Assembly: GCA_963744935.1 (NCBI GenBank)
Contig: CAVUVM010000008.1
Coordinates: 124,001-188,000 of the forward strand
Source of the DNA: Bog-473 sp963744935
GTDB lineage: Bacteria; Actinomycetota; Acidimicrobiia; Acidimicrobiales; RAAP-2
Length of the DNA stretch: 64,000 bases
Direction: 5' to 3'
Shown: one piece after another, positions 34,930 through 42,903 of the stretch
How positions within the stretch are numbered: position 1 is the first letter of the stretch
Layout of the letters: each line of letters begins with the position of its first letter
Notes under the pieces: model-generated
The model's input: the letters and a program-made list of their open reading frames with translations, nothing else
Told to the model about the DNA's origin: nothing
The model's database searches: none
Position numbers and translations under genes: made by a program

Positions 34930-36558
34930 TCAGGCGGCGAGTCGTGCCGTGCGGACTGCGTTGTCGAGCTCGCGCTCGTAGGTGCGCCAGGCGGCCGTGA
35001 GTGGGCGAGGTGCTGGTGGAGATGGTCGCGCCAGATCAGCCAGATCGGTCAGGGCCGGAACGATGACACGGGTGGCGAGCTGGGTGAAGAAGGCGCTGAC
35101 GCGCAGGCCGTGGGGGGTGACGCGATAGATGTTGGAGCCCTCGACGCGCTCGATGAGGCCCTTCATGCGTAGGCGTCGCAGGTCATAGGAGGCCTGGGCC
35201 GAGGAGTACTCCGCCCGCCAGTGGGCGGCCATCTGGGTCCGCAGGGACTTATTGGTCAGTCCCCCAATGACATGGGCGAAGGCGGCGATGGAGCCGAGCA
35301 GCGCCATGGTGCGGGGGTCCCCAAAACGCAGACCCGGGGCGCGTTGGCCGTCGTGGACGCTCGGGAGCACGATCGATTCGAGGGTGGCCGGATCGGGAAG
35401 CCCAGGGCGTCCCTCGCCCAGGGTGGCCAAGAAGCGGGCGTTGGTGTCGGCCCCGGCGCGGCGCAGTGCGTTCCAGTTCTCGGCGCTGAGGGTCTTGTGC
35501 AGGGCGAAGTCGCTGGCGTTGTTCACCGTGGTCTCGACACGCAAGGCCCGGCCTTCTTTCAGATAGGCCTTCGCCTTCGACGACTTGTAGTGGATCTGGA
35601 GCTGAGGGGCCGTGTCGCGGGTGATGACCTCGGTGGCGAAGCGCCCGGGGGTCTTGCACCGGGCGCCGCTTTGCACCTTGCGGTCGACGAGCAGGGAGAC
35701 CCGTTCGGGACGACCGAGGTCGAGGTGGTCGCCGATGGCGGCTTCGAACCAGGCCCGGGCCCGGCGCGGCTGGTCGAACACCGCGGTGTCGGAGACCTCG
35801 AGCTGCGCGAGGGAGAAGGACCACTCGAAGCCGGCCGAGCGATCGTGGGCGCACAGAGGGTCCGGGACGACGGCCATCATGCGGGCCAAGAGCGCGCGCA
35901 GATGACCCGCACCGAGTCGAGCGCAGATGCGATGCGCTGCGGCGGGATCCTCGACGCTGCGCAGCCCGTTGTCGAGAGCCTCGAAGCCGATCCCGGCCTT
36001 GGCGAGCTGGCACTTGGCCCATTCGTGGCCGTTGGCGCAGCACCACAGTGGGTAGGGCGCGTAGGTGCAGACCTTGAGGAAGGCCGGTCCCCATTCGTGG
36101 TCGGCGAAATAGAAATACCAGTGGTCGGGCACCGAGGACTGGCGACGCCAGGCCATGTGCGGATGGGTGGTGCGATGCCCGGCGTGGGTGTCGTCGACGT
36201 AGCCGCGCCACGCCGAGGTGCGCTCCTGGGCCTTGCCCACCAGCACCAGTCCGGCTCGACCGGCGGCTGCCGCTTCGTCTTGAAAGGGCCGCGCGGTGTC
36301 CTCTTTGGACTCGCCCATCTTGAAGCGCACGACGGGCACTCCGGTGTTCGCCTCGAGAGCCTCGAGCTCGGCGACAAGACGGTCGTGGTTGCGATGCAAC
36401 AGGGCCGGAGAGGGAATCGTTCCGCCGCGGTTGAGCAGGAACTTGACCAACCCGAACTCGTATTGGATCCCCGGGATGTAGCCCCGGACCCCGATGCGAT
36501 CCACCGAAGTGCAGCGAAAGCTGACGTGCTCGTCCAGTAGCCTGGCCACGGTCCCCAT
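34930..36558 (-). CDS. Unrecognised 542-residue protein with C-terminal winged helix
   Basis: I cannot place this protein in a named family. It has a well-behaved codon pattern and an ATG with GAGGTCGCC just before it. The N-terminal 120 residues are mixed alpha/beta, with charged invariants (RFKMGESKEDTARPFQ, LVGKAQERTSAWRGY). The middle is rich in Trp/His/Cys (PDHWYFYFADHEWGPAFLK, CCANGHEWAKCQLAKAG). Residues about 430-490 form a winged-helix unit (AQASYDLRRLRMKGLIERVEGSNIYRVTPHG), which suggests DNA binding. It sits alone in the accessory stretch, with a nested inverted-repeat structure upstream of its start. A mobile-element or regulatory protein is possible, but I claim no function. Confidence 0.7.
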   Translation of the reverse strand: MGTVARLLDEHVSFRCTSVDRIGVRGYIPGIQYEFGLVKFLLNRGGTIPSPALLHRNHDRLVAELEALEANTGVPVVRFKMGESKEDTARPFQDEAAAAGRAGLVLVGKAQERTSAWRGYVDDTHAGHRTTHPHMAWRRQSSVPDHWYFYFADHEWGPAFLKVCTYAPYPLWCCANGHEWAKCQLAKAGIGFEALDNGLRSVEDPAAAHRICARLGAGHLRALLARMMAVVPDPLCAHDRSAGFEWSFSLAQLEVSDTAVFDQPRRARAWFEAAIGDHLDLGRPERVSLLVDRKVQSGARCKTPGRFATEVITRDTAPQLQIHYKSSKAKAYLKEGRALRVETTVNNASDFALHKTLSAENWNALRRAGADTNARFLATLGEGRPGLPDPATLESIVLPSVHDGQRAPGLRFGDPRTMALLGSIAAFAHVIGGLTNKSLRTQMAAHWRAEYSSAQASYDLRRLRMKGLIERVEGSNIYRVTPHGLRVSAFFTQLATRVIVPALTDLADLARPSPPAPRPLTAAWRTYERELDNAVRTARLAA

Positions 36559-36633
36559 GGCGACCTCCTCTCCGACCGTTGCCGCGGTCGATCAGCAGTT
36601 CTGTGTCGGGGAGGACGTTATGGGGACCTTCAC

Positions 36634-36707
36634 GTTCTTGCTGGTAGCCGCGCGCCCCGATGGCAGAGGGCCGGCTTCGCCGGCCCGGCACCGATTCAAC
36701 AAGAACC
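36634..36707. repeat. Nested inverted repeats with GC-rich hairpin
   Basis: A perfect eight-base-pair hairpin (GGGCCGGC at 36668-36675 with GCCGGCCC at 36679-36686, loop TTC) is enclosed by a wider inverted repeat, GTTCTTG (about 36634) and CAAGAAC (about 36701). The structure lies between the start of the winged-helix gene and the end of the sedolisin gene. It could be a structured leader RNA of the former, since that transcript might begin upstream, or an element boundary. Confidence 0.6.
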
Positions 36708-36797
36708 AGGTCGCCCCGCCGCGAGCGAGCTCAGACCAGGCTGGAGGTCGACAACCGTGAGCTCACCGCGACGACGGTGTGCGTCTGAGGTCGCTCG

Positions 36798-38432
36798 CTA
36801 AGGGTAGGTAATGGTCCCGCTGTAAGTCGCTCCTTGCACCGTCACGTTGAACCCGTCACCGCTGTTAGCGGTCCCGTAGACGGTGTAACCGGACCCAAAC
36901 TGGTAGATGACCTGCGTATTGGTGTAGCTGCTTACGACGAGTCCGATGCAGTCGCCGCCAGTGCCGGCGCCCCAATCTCCTGTCGTGTCGTTGAAGGTCA
37001 GGCTGACACCGCTGAAGTTGTCGCCGGTCGTTGCGCAACCCGCTGGGCCGCTTCCCGGCTCGGACCCGAAATTGCTCCCGCTGATCGTGACGGTGGGGTC
37101 CGACGCGTCCCCGCCAAAGGTGACAGAGGTGATTGTTGGGGCGCCTGTCACCGGCACCTTGAACGCGCCGATTCCATCGGGGGTGCCGAGCCCGGTTGGG
37201 CCGTCGTATCCGGGTCCAGCCTGGCAGAAGTAGGTCGGCGTGCAGGTGCCATCTGACCCCTTCGTGATGTCGTAGAAGTTGCTGGAGGCGGCGGCCCAGG
37301 CCGCGGAGGCGGCGACCGTGTAGGTCGGCTGGTTATCCGCCAAGCCATACATACCGGCAATGATGGGCGACGACACGCTGGTGCCGAAGCCGTAGAGCCA
37401 CCCCGATTCCTCATAGGTGTCGTAGAACTTTACGTTCGCCGCGACCGCGCTCACATCGGCGGTCATGCGCATGGCACAACTGGGATCGGTCTGCCAGGGT
37501 GGCTTGGGTTCGTACGCCGAGCAGCCGCTGCCCGATCCTTGCGTCGGCGGACTACTCGCCTTGTTCGCCCAGGCCTTCTCCTTCCAACCCCGCGCGTTCG
37601 TCGCCGGCTTGAGCTGGGTGCCGCCAACGGAGGTCACGTAGGGCGAGGCGGAGGGGTACTGCACGCCACCTTGGTAGGCGCCATCGCCCGAGGAATCGGT
37701 GATGTCGACCCCTGGATGATCAAAGCTCGCGTCGTAGCCGGTCTCGCCGTCGAACTCGCCGGTGCCCCAGCTGTTGCTGATGACGCCCGCCCCCAGAGTG
37801 GCGGCCTCGTCCTCGGCAGTCGTCAAGTCCCCGAAGCCGTTGGAGTTCGCCTCGACCAGGAGTATGTGACAGAGCGGGCATATGGCCGAGACCATGTCCA
37901 TGTCGAGCGAGATCTCGGTGGCGTCCCCCGAATTCGCGCTCGGATAGCTGCTCGTCTCGCCCTCCTGGTTGACCTTCTCGAAGCACCCGCTGGTGGTCGT
38001 ACATGCAGGCAGCTTGTTGAATGAGCGATAGGTGGCAAGGTCGGTCGCCGCATTGGGGTCGTCGTACGGGTCAACGACGGCGACCAGGCTGCCGTTCCCG
38101 TCACTCCCGATCAAGCTCTTGGTCGCGTACGCGTTTTCGAGGTTGCAGGCCGTCCAGCCGGCCGACTTGTCCTGAGTGCACAGTTTTGCTCTGCTCTCGA
38201 AAGTTGTCGCCCCGGCGGACGTCCCGGCGGGTTCGACGCTCAGGTAGCAACGGGCAACGCCGGACGGCTCGGCTCGGTTGCACGACGCCGGAGTCGCACC
38301 CACCCCGACTTCTGCATCGGCCGAGCGCGTCGGCCCAGCGGCGCTCGCCGTGCCAGTGCCGATCGGGGCCACCAACAAACACATGAGAACGGCCACAGTC
38401 CACCCCACGGCGCGGCCAGGTAGGAGTTTCAT
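36798..38432 (-). CDS. Secreted sedolisin-like (S53) serine-carboxyl peptidase
   Basis: This 544-residue exported peptidase has a Sec signal at residues 1-32 (WTVAVLMCLLVAPIG, cut near ASA). The sedolisin catalytic set is visible: Glu173 and Asp177 (TEISLDMD, the ExxxD pair), oxyanion Asp250 (SSGDGA) and Ser352 (GFGTSVSSP). The N-terminal propeptide is much shorter than the roughly 180 residues usual for sedolisins. The C-terminal 100 residues resemble an IPT/TIG Ig-like domain (PTITSVTFGGD, TISGSNFGS). The ATG at 38432 has GAGAGGAG 7 bases upstream, so the longer open frame is rejected. Such enzymes degrade protein at acid pH outside the cell. Confidence 0.88.
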   Translation of the reverse strand: MKLLPGRAVGWTVAVLMCLLVAPIGTGTASAAGPTRSADAEVGVGATPASCNRAEPSGVARCYLSVEPAGTSAGATTFESRAKLCTQDKSAGWTACNLENAYATKSLIGSDGNGSLVAVVDPYDDPNAATDLATYRSFNKLPACTTTSGCFEKVNQEGETSSYPSANSGDATEISLDMDMVSAICPLCHILLVEANSNGFGDLTTAEDEAATLGAGVISNSWGTGEFDGETGYDASFDHPGVDITDSSGDGAYQGGVQYPSASPYVTSVGGTQLKPATNARGWKEKAWANKASSPPTQGSGSGCSAYEPKPPWQTDPSCAMRMTADVSAVAANVKFYDTYEESGWLYGFGTSVSSPIIAGMYGLADNQPTYTVAASAAWAAASSNFYDITKGSDGTCTPTYFCQAGPGYDGPTGLGTPDGIGAFKVPVTGAPTITSVTFGGDASDPTVTISGSNFGSEPGSGPAGCATTGDNFSGVSLTFNDTTGDWGAGTGGDCIGLVVSSYTNTQVIYQFGSGYTVYGTANSGDGFNVTVQGATYSGTITYP

Positions 38433-38866
38433 CTTCTCGCTCCTCTCAGGTGCGCCAAGGATAATGCAAACGCCGGTCTCGGTCTTGGTGCGCCATTCGC
38501 TGGGCGCCGCCCGTGTCAGTACGTCTTGGATCCAGCCGGTTCCGAGAAGTGCCACTCTGTCCACCCGTTTTCAGCCTGTCCACTCCTCGCTGCCCGGTTA
38601 TACAGGGCTCTACTATCGACGCGAGATCCCGAGCTTGCACGGCCAAGCCCACGTTGATGCGATCCCATGACTGGGAGCTCGTGGGGTGCACGATGGGGGC
38701 AGCCGCTCAGCTTCAGGCGTGAGGTATCCGCGAAGTGTTCGAGGCCCATGATCACCCTGGCGAGCCCACCTCTATCCCGGAGCCGATCGCGCTGGACCCG
38801 ACTATGTGCTCTGCGTAGGCGTGCCCTGGGCCGAGCGAGACCCGGTCGGGCAGCACGCACCGCTCC
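38433..38866. other. Intergenic region with a short repeat-like segment
   Basis: These 434 bases separate the small conserved gene from the sedolisin, both on the minus strand. A segment at 38545-38617 resembles the distal end of repeat copy A, sharing GTCCACCC, GTTTTC and GCTCTACTAT in order. No tRNA-like part is present here. Nothing else is recognisable. Confidence 0.45.
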
Positions 38867-39097
38867 TTACTCTCGCTTACCTTGCTCGACCCAGTGTTCG
38901 AACAACTCGACCCGTTCCGCGGGCCATGCACCGTCGCATGGCATAGAGCCGTTCTTTAAGCGCTCGGCGATCGCAGTGGCGTGGTTCTGGACGTCGACGT
39001 AGGACCACAAATCGAATGCGTTCCGCATGGAATCGCGATCCTTCTCCCGGAACAGAGGCTTGATGTCGGCGTTGAAGCCGATCTGCGGCGCTGGCAT
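38867..39097 (-). CDS. Small conserved hypothetical protein
   Basis: The 76-residue soluble protein has a conserved look: IGFNADIKPLFREKDRDSM, then AFDLWSYVDVQNHATAIAERL and PCDGAWPAERVELFEHWVEQG. I have seen this pattern as a stand-alone family of unknown function in actinobacteria and proteobacteria; the ADIKPLFRE opening resembles the start of some cytochrome-like or hydrolase-associated domains. The ATG at 39097 is chosen because GAGAGG lies 8 bases upstream, too close for the GTG at 39103. No cofactor motif is visible. Confidence 0.65.
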   Translation of the reverse strand: MPAPQIGFNADIKPLFREKDRDSMRNAFDLWSYVDVQNHATAIAERLKNGSMPCDGAWPAERVELFEHWVEQGKRE

Positions 39098-39249
39098 GTT
39101 CACATCCTCTCGGCGTAGGGGTCGTGCTGGGATCGATGGAGTGACGGTGGAACTCGCTCGTCTGGCGCCTTCCGACGCGACCGACGCCCCCCGTGATAGC
39201 GCCGCCAGAGGCGGGGCGTCGACAACTCATCACTGGGGACGACAAAACC

Positions 39250-39340
39250 ACCTCTGACCTGCTGCGCTAAACCAGAGGACGGGATTCGAACCAGCGACTC
39301 TCAGCTTGGCAAGGTTGTATTTTGTCCGCTGTCTGAACGA
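39250..39340 (-). repeat. Decayed tRNA-Gly 3'-half repeat, copy C
   Basis: On the minus strand, 39271-39317 reads as CCTTGCCAAG, a worn variable region, a T-arm (CTGGTTCGAATCCCG) and a decayed acceptor end. A TGACCTGC motif lies just beyond it (39254-39261), as in copies B and D. The side facing the MFS fragment (ATTTTGTCCG) matches the non-tRNA part of copies A and B. The repeat directly abuts the broken end of the MFS gene. Confidence 0.75.
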
Positions 39341-39509
39341 GTGAGACGAGGATTGCGGCGTTTGCTTCGTGGACCAGGAACCATTGTGCGCCTACGGTCT
39401 GCATCCTGGAGCCAGCATTGCTGACGAGCGAGGCGATCCAGAACCATCGGAAGACGGTGATGCGGAGGGGAGCCCACGTCGACACCGCTGGAGGCCTATC
39501 AATGGTCAT
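39267..39509 (-). pseudogene. Truncated MFS transporter (N-terminal fragment)
   Basis: The first 56 or so residues are an unmistakable MFS start of the EntS/enterobactin-exporter type: APLRITVFRWFWIASLVSNAGSRMQTVGAQWFLV, the first helix and the loop after it. Homology stops at SLVQTA, and the remaining codons come from tRNA-half repeat copy C. The rest of the permease, over 300 residues, is absent from the window. This is therefore a gene fragment left by an insertion or deletion at the repeat. Confidence 0.8.
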
Positions 39510-39619
39510 TTACGAACGCTCCGGATCGTGGCCTAGCGCGCCGGCTAGCGACCGGGATCACCGGAACATCACAGAGGGACGGCGATCACATGGAGTTCCA
39601 TCGCTCCGAAACGCAAACC

Positions 39620-40195
39620 TCAGATCTGAAGGCTGTCCACGGCTCTAGTGATGTCACCAAACACATCCCCAACAGCCTGCTCGCCATTGATGTCAAGGAG
39701 TATTCCGCGGCGGGCGTAGAAGTCAAGGAGCGGCTCGGTCTGAGTCTCGAACACCGTGAACCTGTGAGCGATCGTAACCTCATCGTCGTCCGTACGCCCC
39801 TCCCGGCTCCCACGGGCACGAAGCCGCCTCAGTAGTTCGTCATGACCGACTCTGAGATAGACGACGGCCTGAAGCTCGATGTCTTTGATCTCCTGCGCCA
39901 CCGAGTACGCCACCTCCGCCTGGCGTAGCGTCCTCGGGAAACCGTCGAGAACATAGCCACCATTGCTTGCTGCTTCGAGAATGGGTGCGGACAACAGGTC
40001 AAAGACCAGCTGATCTGGTACGAGATCACCGCGCCTGAGATAGTCGGCTGCTTCCTTCCCGATCCTTGTGCCACGGGCCACCTCAGCTCGAATCAACTCG
40101 CCGCTAGACAAGCGGGCGATCCCGTAGTGAGCAGCCAGCTTCGTCGCCTGAGTGCCCTTTCCGGCACCGGGATACGCCACCAACAAAAGTCGCAT
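39620..40195 (-). CDS. adk: Adenylate kinase (short form)
   Basis: The 191-residue nucleoside monophosphate kinase interconverts ATP+AMP and 2 ADP. It has the P-loop YPGAGKGT (residues 8-15), the NMP-binding SSGELIRAEVARG segment, DGFPRTLRQAE, and a short LID region (LRARGSREGRTDDDE) without zinc cysteines. I chose the ATG at 40195 because the fold begins there; no ribosome site precedes it. The usual actinobacterial adk sits in the ribosomal-protein cluster beside secY, so this isolated copy within the repeat-bearing stretch is probably an extra one. Repeat copy B lies 114 bases upstream. Confidence 0.87.
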   Translation of the reverse strand: MRLLLVAYPGAGKGTQATKLAAHYGIARLSSGELIRAEVARGTRIGKEAADYLRRGDLVPDQLVFDLLSAPILEAASNGGYVLDGFPRTLRQAEVAYSVAQEIKDIELQAVVYLRVGHDELLRRLRARGSREGRTDDDEVTIAHRFTVFETQTEPLLDFYARRGILLDINGEQAVGDVFGDITRAVDSLQI

Positions 40196-40294
40196 TTTTG
40201 TCACACTATTGGCGTCCGATGAGGGCCCCGACTCCCGAAAGAACGCCATCGCGACTCAACAAGACCTGACGCGGCAAAGATTGAAACATGGCCC

Positions 40295-40465
40295 TTGACC
40301 TGCCACGATGGAGTAGAAGCCGGGATTCGAACCCGCGACCCTCACCTTGGCAAGGTGGTGGTTTTTGTCGCGGGTGGTCGACCCCAGTCCCCCACCGTGC
40401 GATTTCGTCAACCCGGATTCCACTTCGTCGACCGAGTCGTCCCGTGGAAGAGCGAACACTACCTT
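40295..40465 (-). repeat. tRNA-Gly(GCC) 3'-half repeat, copy B (best preserved)
   Basis: On the minus strand, 40309-40357 is an intact 3' half of tRNA-Gly: anticodon arm CACCTTGCCAAGGTG (anticodon GCC), variable region, perfect T-arm CGGGTTCGAATCCCG, and acceptor end CTTCTACTCCA. The D-arm and 5' acceptor strand are absent; instead the DNA continues with sequence shared with copy A. The junction lies at the 5' edge of the anticodon stem, as expected for an integrase attachment-site remnant. It cannot make a functional tRNA. Confidence 0.8.
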
Positions 40466-40467
40466 GT

Positions 40468-41388
40468 TCAGGGGATGAGCACGATCTTGCCGAGTAGGTG
40501 GCCATTTGCGAGAGCCCGGTAGGCCTCGCGCACTTGCTCGAGCGGATAGGTGCGGAAAATTGGAACTTCAAGTTTCCCGGCGGCGACCAGCTGGACAAGG
40601 TGGTTGAGGACGGCTGCGTTCCCACCGACCGCGCTGGCATCTGTCTTGACGCCATACCTCGCCGCGGCTGCGAAGTTTGCAATGGTGTCAACGCGACTGG
40701 GTTGGACGTCAAGGGTGAGGGCCATGTCCACGTACTCTCCACCGAACGTGTCGATGAACGCGTCGACGCGGCCGACAGCTGCTCGAATTCTCTCGATCAT
40801 CCCGTCGCCATAGGCGATCGGAACAACGCCGTGGTGTCGCAACCACTCGTGGTTTGCCTCACTGGCAATACCCACAACCCGGGCGCCCTTGAGGGCGGCC
40901 AGTTGCACAGCGAGTGAGCCGACTCCGCCCGCAGCTGCAGACACCACGACCGTGTCACCTGGGCTGAGCGACACGGCGTCCACCGCTGCACTTGCTGTCG
41001 TACCAGCGACGAACAGTGCTCCCCCCACGTCCCAGGACACAGTTGGCGGCTTGGCCACGACGTTTGTGTGCTCGACGAGGGCCAACTCCGCCTGGCTGGA
41101 CCGCTCGTTGGTGAACCCGATGATCTCGTCGCCGGGACTCCATGCTGCGGTCGGTGGCGGCCCGAGCTGCTCGACGACGCCTGCCAGGTCGCTTCCCTGG
41201 CCAGAAGGAAAGGTCGCTGGAAAGCGCTCAGCCAGCGCCCCCTCGCGAATCTTGGCCTCCCCCGGATTGATCCCCGCCGCCTTGACTCGGATCAGGAGCT
41301 GGCCCGGACCGGGCAACGGCGGTGGGACGTCGATGACCTCGAGAACGTCCACGTCGCCGTAATGGTCGAAGCGAACCGCTTTTGTCAT
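40468..41388 (-). CDS. Zinc-independent NADP-dependent alcohol dehydrogenase/quinone reductase (MDR)
   Basis: The 306-residue medium-chain reductase resembles NADPH:quinone oxidoreductases. The N-terminal GroES-like domain opens MTKAVRFDHYGDVDVLEV, and the Rossmann domain carries SAAAGGVGSLAVQLA and RVVGIAS. The structural and catalytic zinc cysteines of alcohol dehydrogenases are missing. The C-terminus TYPLEQVREAYRALANGHLLGKIVLIP is typical. The ATG at 41388 has GAGGAGGA about 8 bases upstream, so the in-frame extension to 41541 is rejected. It probably reduces quinones or enones in the cytoplasm. Confidence 0.9.
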   Translation of the reverse strand: MTKAVRFDHYGDVDVLEVIDVPPPLPGPGQLLIRVKAAGINPGEAKIREGALAERFPATFPSGQGSDLAGVVEQLGPPPTAAWSPGDEIIGFTNERSSQAELALVEHTNVVAKPPTVSWDVGGALFVAGTTASAAVDAVSLSPGDTVVVSAAAGGVGSLAVQLAALKGARVVGIASEANHEWLRHHGVVPIAYGDGMIERIRAAVGRVDAFIDTFGGEYVDMALTLDVQPSRVDTIANFAAAARYGVKTDASAVGGNAAVLNHLVQLVAAGKLEVPIFRTYPLEQVREAYRALANGHLLGKIVLIP

Positions 41389-41404
41389 GTCGCTTTCCTC
41401 CTCG

Positions 41405-41710
41405 TTATACGTGACTCGCGTCGGCAATTTCGTGGTCGCTGCACAGAGCGGCGAACGGCATGCCCCTGTGTACGTGCTTTGGTCGACTTTCGAGAAGCGT
41501 GCTTCGCCTTGAATACTGCGGATCTCGATTGAACTGAGCAATGGGGTCGCCGACGCGGTCGTCTAGGAGGGCAGATATCTCTACGTCGCCGGGCTTCCGG
41601 TTCAGGTAGTCCTGGAGGCCATCCCGCGAGGTGGTCTGCACGGGCTCAGAACAGCCCCACGTTGTGCTCAAGTGTCTGATGACCTCATCCTCTTTCAGCG
41701 GAAGCTCCAA
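41405..41710 (-). CDS. Possible small hypothetical protein
   Basis: This 101-residue open frame starts at a TTG six bases after the stop of the aldo/keto reductase gene and ends 16 bases before the next start on the same strand. It fits neatly as a middle gene of an operon. Wobble positions are moderately GC-rich in the first two thirds. The sequence (LQDYLNRKPGDVEISALLDDRVGDPIAQ) is soluble and unrecognised. The region is otherwise a 330-base gap, so either this ORF or nothing occupies it. Confidence 0.3.
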   Translation of the reverse strand: MELPLKEDEVIRHLSTTWGCSEPVQTTSRDGLQDYLNRKPGDVEISALLDDRVGDPIAQFNRDPQYSRRSTLLESRPKHVHRGMPFAALCSDHEIADASHV

Positions 41711-41716
41711 CCAGGC

Positions 41717-42745
41717 TCACGATGAGGCTGGGGTGCGCCACAAATCAATGCCACCGTCCACGGCGTAGCGGTCAATGGTGGCGATCTCGTCTGAGGAGAA
41801 CTCCGTATTGTCGAGGGCGCTCACGTTTTGCTCAAGCTGGCCGACGCTGCTGGCTCCAATGAGCACGGAAGTAACTCGAGGGTCACGCAAAGCCCAGGTG
41901 ATGGCCATTTGCGCAAGGGACTGGCGCCTTCCCACGGCGATCTCGTTGAGTGCCCGGATGCGGGCGAGGTTTTCGTCATTGAGCATGTCCCGCGTGAGTG
42001 AACTGTTGCGCGAGGCCCTGGAGTCTTGGGGGATCCCATCGAGGTACCGGTCGCTGAGAAGCCCCTGCGCCAAGACAGAGAACGCTATGCACCCAACTCC
42101 TTCAGCGCCAAGGACGTCGAGGAGGCGGCCTTCGATCCAGCGGTTGAACATCGAGTATGAGGGTTGGTGGATAAGTAGTGGAGTGCCGAGCTGGCGAAGG
42201 ATGGTGACCGCTTCTGTGGTTCGCTGATCGGAGTAGGAGGAGATGCCGACGTAGAGGGCTTTACCGGAGGTGACCGCGGTGTGGAGTGCGCCGAGGGATT
42301 CCTCGAGGGGGGTTTCGGGATCGAAGTGGTGGTGGTAGAAGATGTCGACGTAGTCAAGCCCGAGCCGTTGCAGGCTCTGATCGAGGCTGGCGACAAGGTA
42401 CTTCCGGGAGCCGAGGTCGCCGTACGGGCCAGGCCACATGTCCCAACCGGCCTTGGTGGAGATAAGGAGCTCGTCGCGGTGGTCGCGGAAGTCATCGTGG
42501 AGGATCCGGCCGAAGTTGGTCTCGGCGCTGCCATACGGGGGTCCATAGTTGTTGGCTAAGTCGAAATGGGTGATGCCCAAGTCGAAGGCTCGACGCACGA
42601 TTGCACGCTGGATGTCGAGTGGCCGGTCGTCACCGAAATTCTGCCATAGCCCGAGCGACACGGCGGACAAGAGGAGGCCGCTGCGCCCACAACGACGGTA
42701 GGTCATCGACTGGTAGCGATCTACGGCGGGGATGTAGCTGCTCAC
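41717..42745 (-). CDS. Aldo/keto reductase, YghZ/KCNAB-like
   Basis: The 342-residue NADPH-dependent reductase is of the L-glyceraldehyde-3-phosphate reductase (YghZ) group. The GTG start gives the family opening PAVDRYQSMTYRRCGRSGL. The tetrad is visible as Asp/Tyr in HFDLANNYGPPYGSAE, Lys in STKAGW and His in IFYHHHFD. The cofactor segment SVLIGASSVGQLEQNV is near the C-terminus. GGAGAAGGAG lies about 10 bases upstream of the start. In relatives it reduces methylglyoxal and other aldehydes, a detoxification role that would suit the neighbouring reductases. Confidence 0.92.
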   Translation of the reverse strand: MSSYIPAVDRYQSMTYRRCGRSGLLLSAVSLGLWQNFGDDRPLDIQRAIVRRAFDLGITHFDLANNYGPPYGSAETNFGRILHDDFRDHRDELLISTKAGWDMWPGPYGDLGSRKYLVASLDQSLQRLGLDYVDIFYHHHFDPETPLEESLGALHTAVTSGKALYVGISSYSDQRTTEAVTILRQLGTPLLIHQPSYSMFNRWIEGRLLDVLGAEGVGCIAFSVLAQGLLSDRYLDGIPQDSRASRNSSLTRDMLNDENLARIRALNEIAVGRRQSLAQMAITWALRDPRVTSVLIGASSVGQLEQNVSALDNTEFSSDEIATIDRYAVDGGIDLWRTPASS

Positions 42746-42903
42746 GGTGTGGTCGCTCCTTCTCCTTACTCGCGACGAAACTCTTCGAGGGCCGAAATCC
42801 ACCTACCGGATCGAGACCCGACATGAGTGGGGTCAGAACCCAAGATGTGAGCCGCATACCTCATGCAGGGCGGCTGACCCAGACTTTGCTCGATGAGATT
42901 CGG

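Noticed and set aside
35221..36540. A 439-residue open frame on the plus strand opposite the winged-helix gene
   Set aside because: It is a mirror of the GC-rich codon pattern of the minus-strand gene, with low-complexity composition and no ribosome site.
40309..40357. A functional tRNA-Gly(GCC) gene on the minus strand
   Set aside because: Anticodon and T-arms are good, but the D-arm and the 5' acceptor strand are missing, so no cloverleaf can form.
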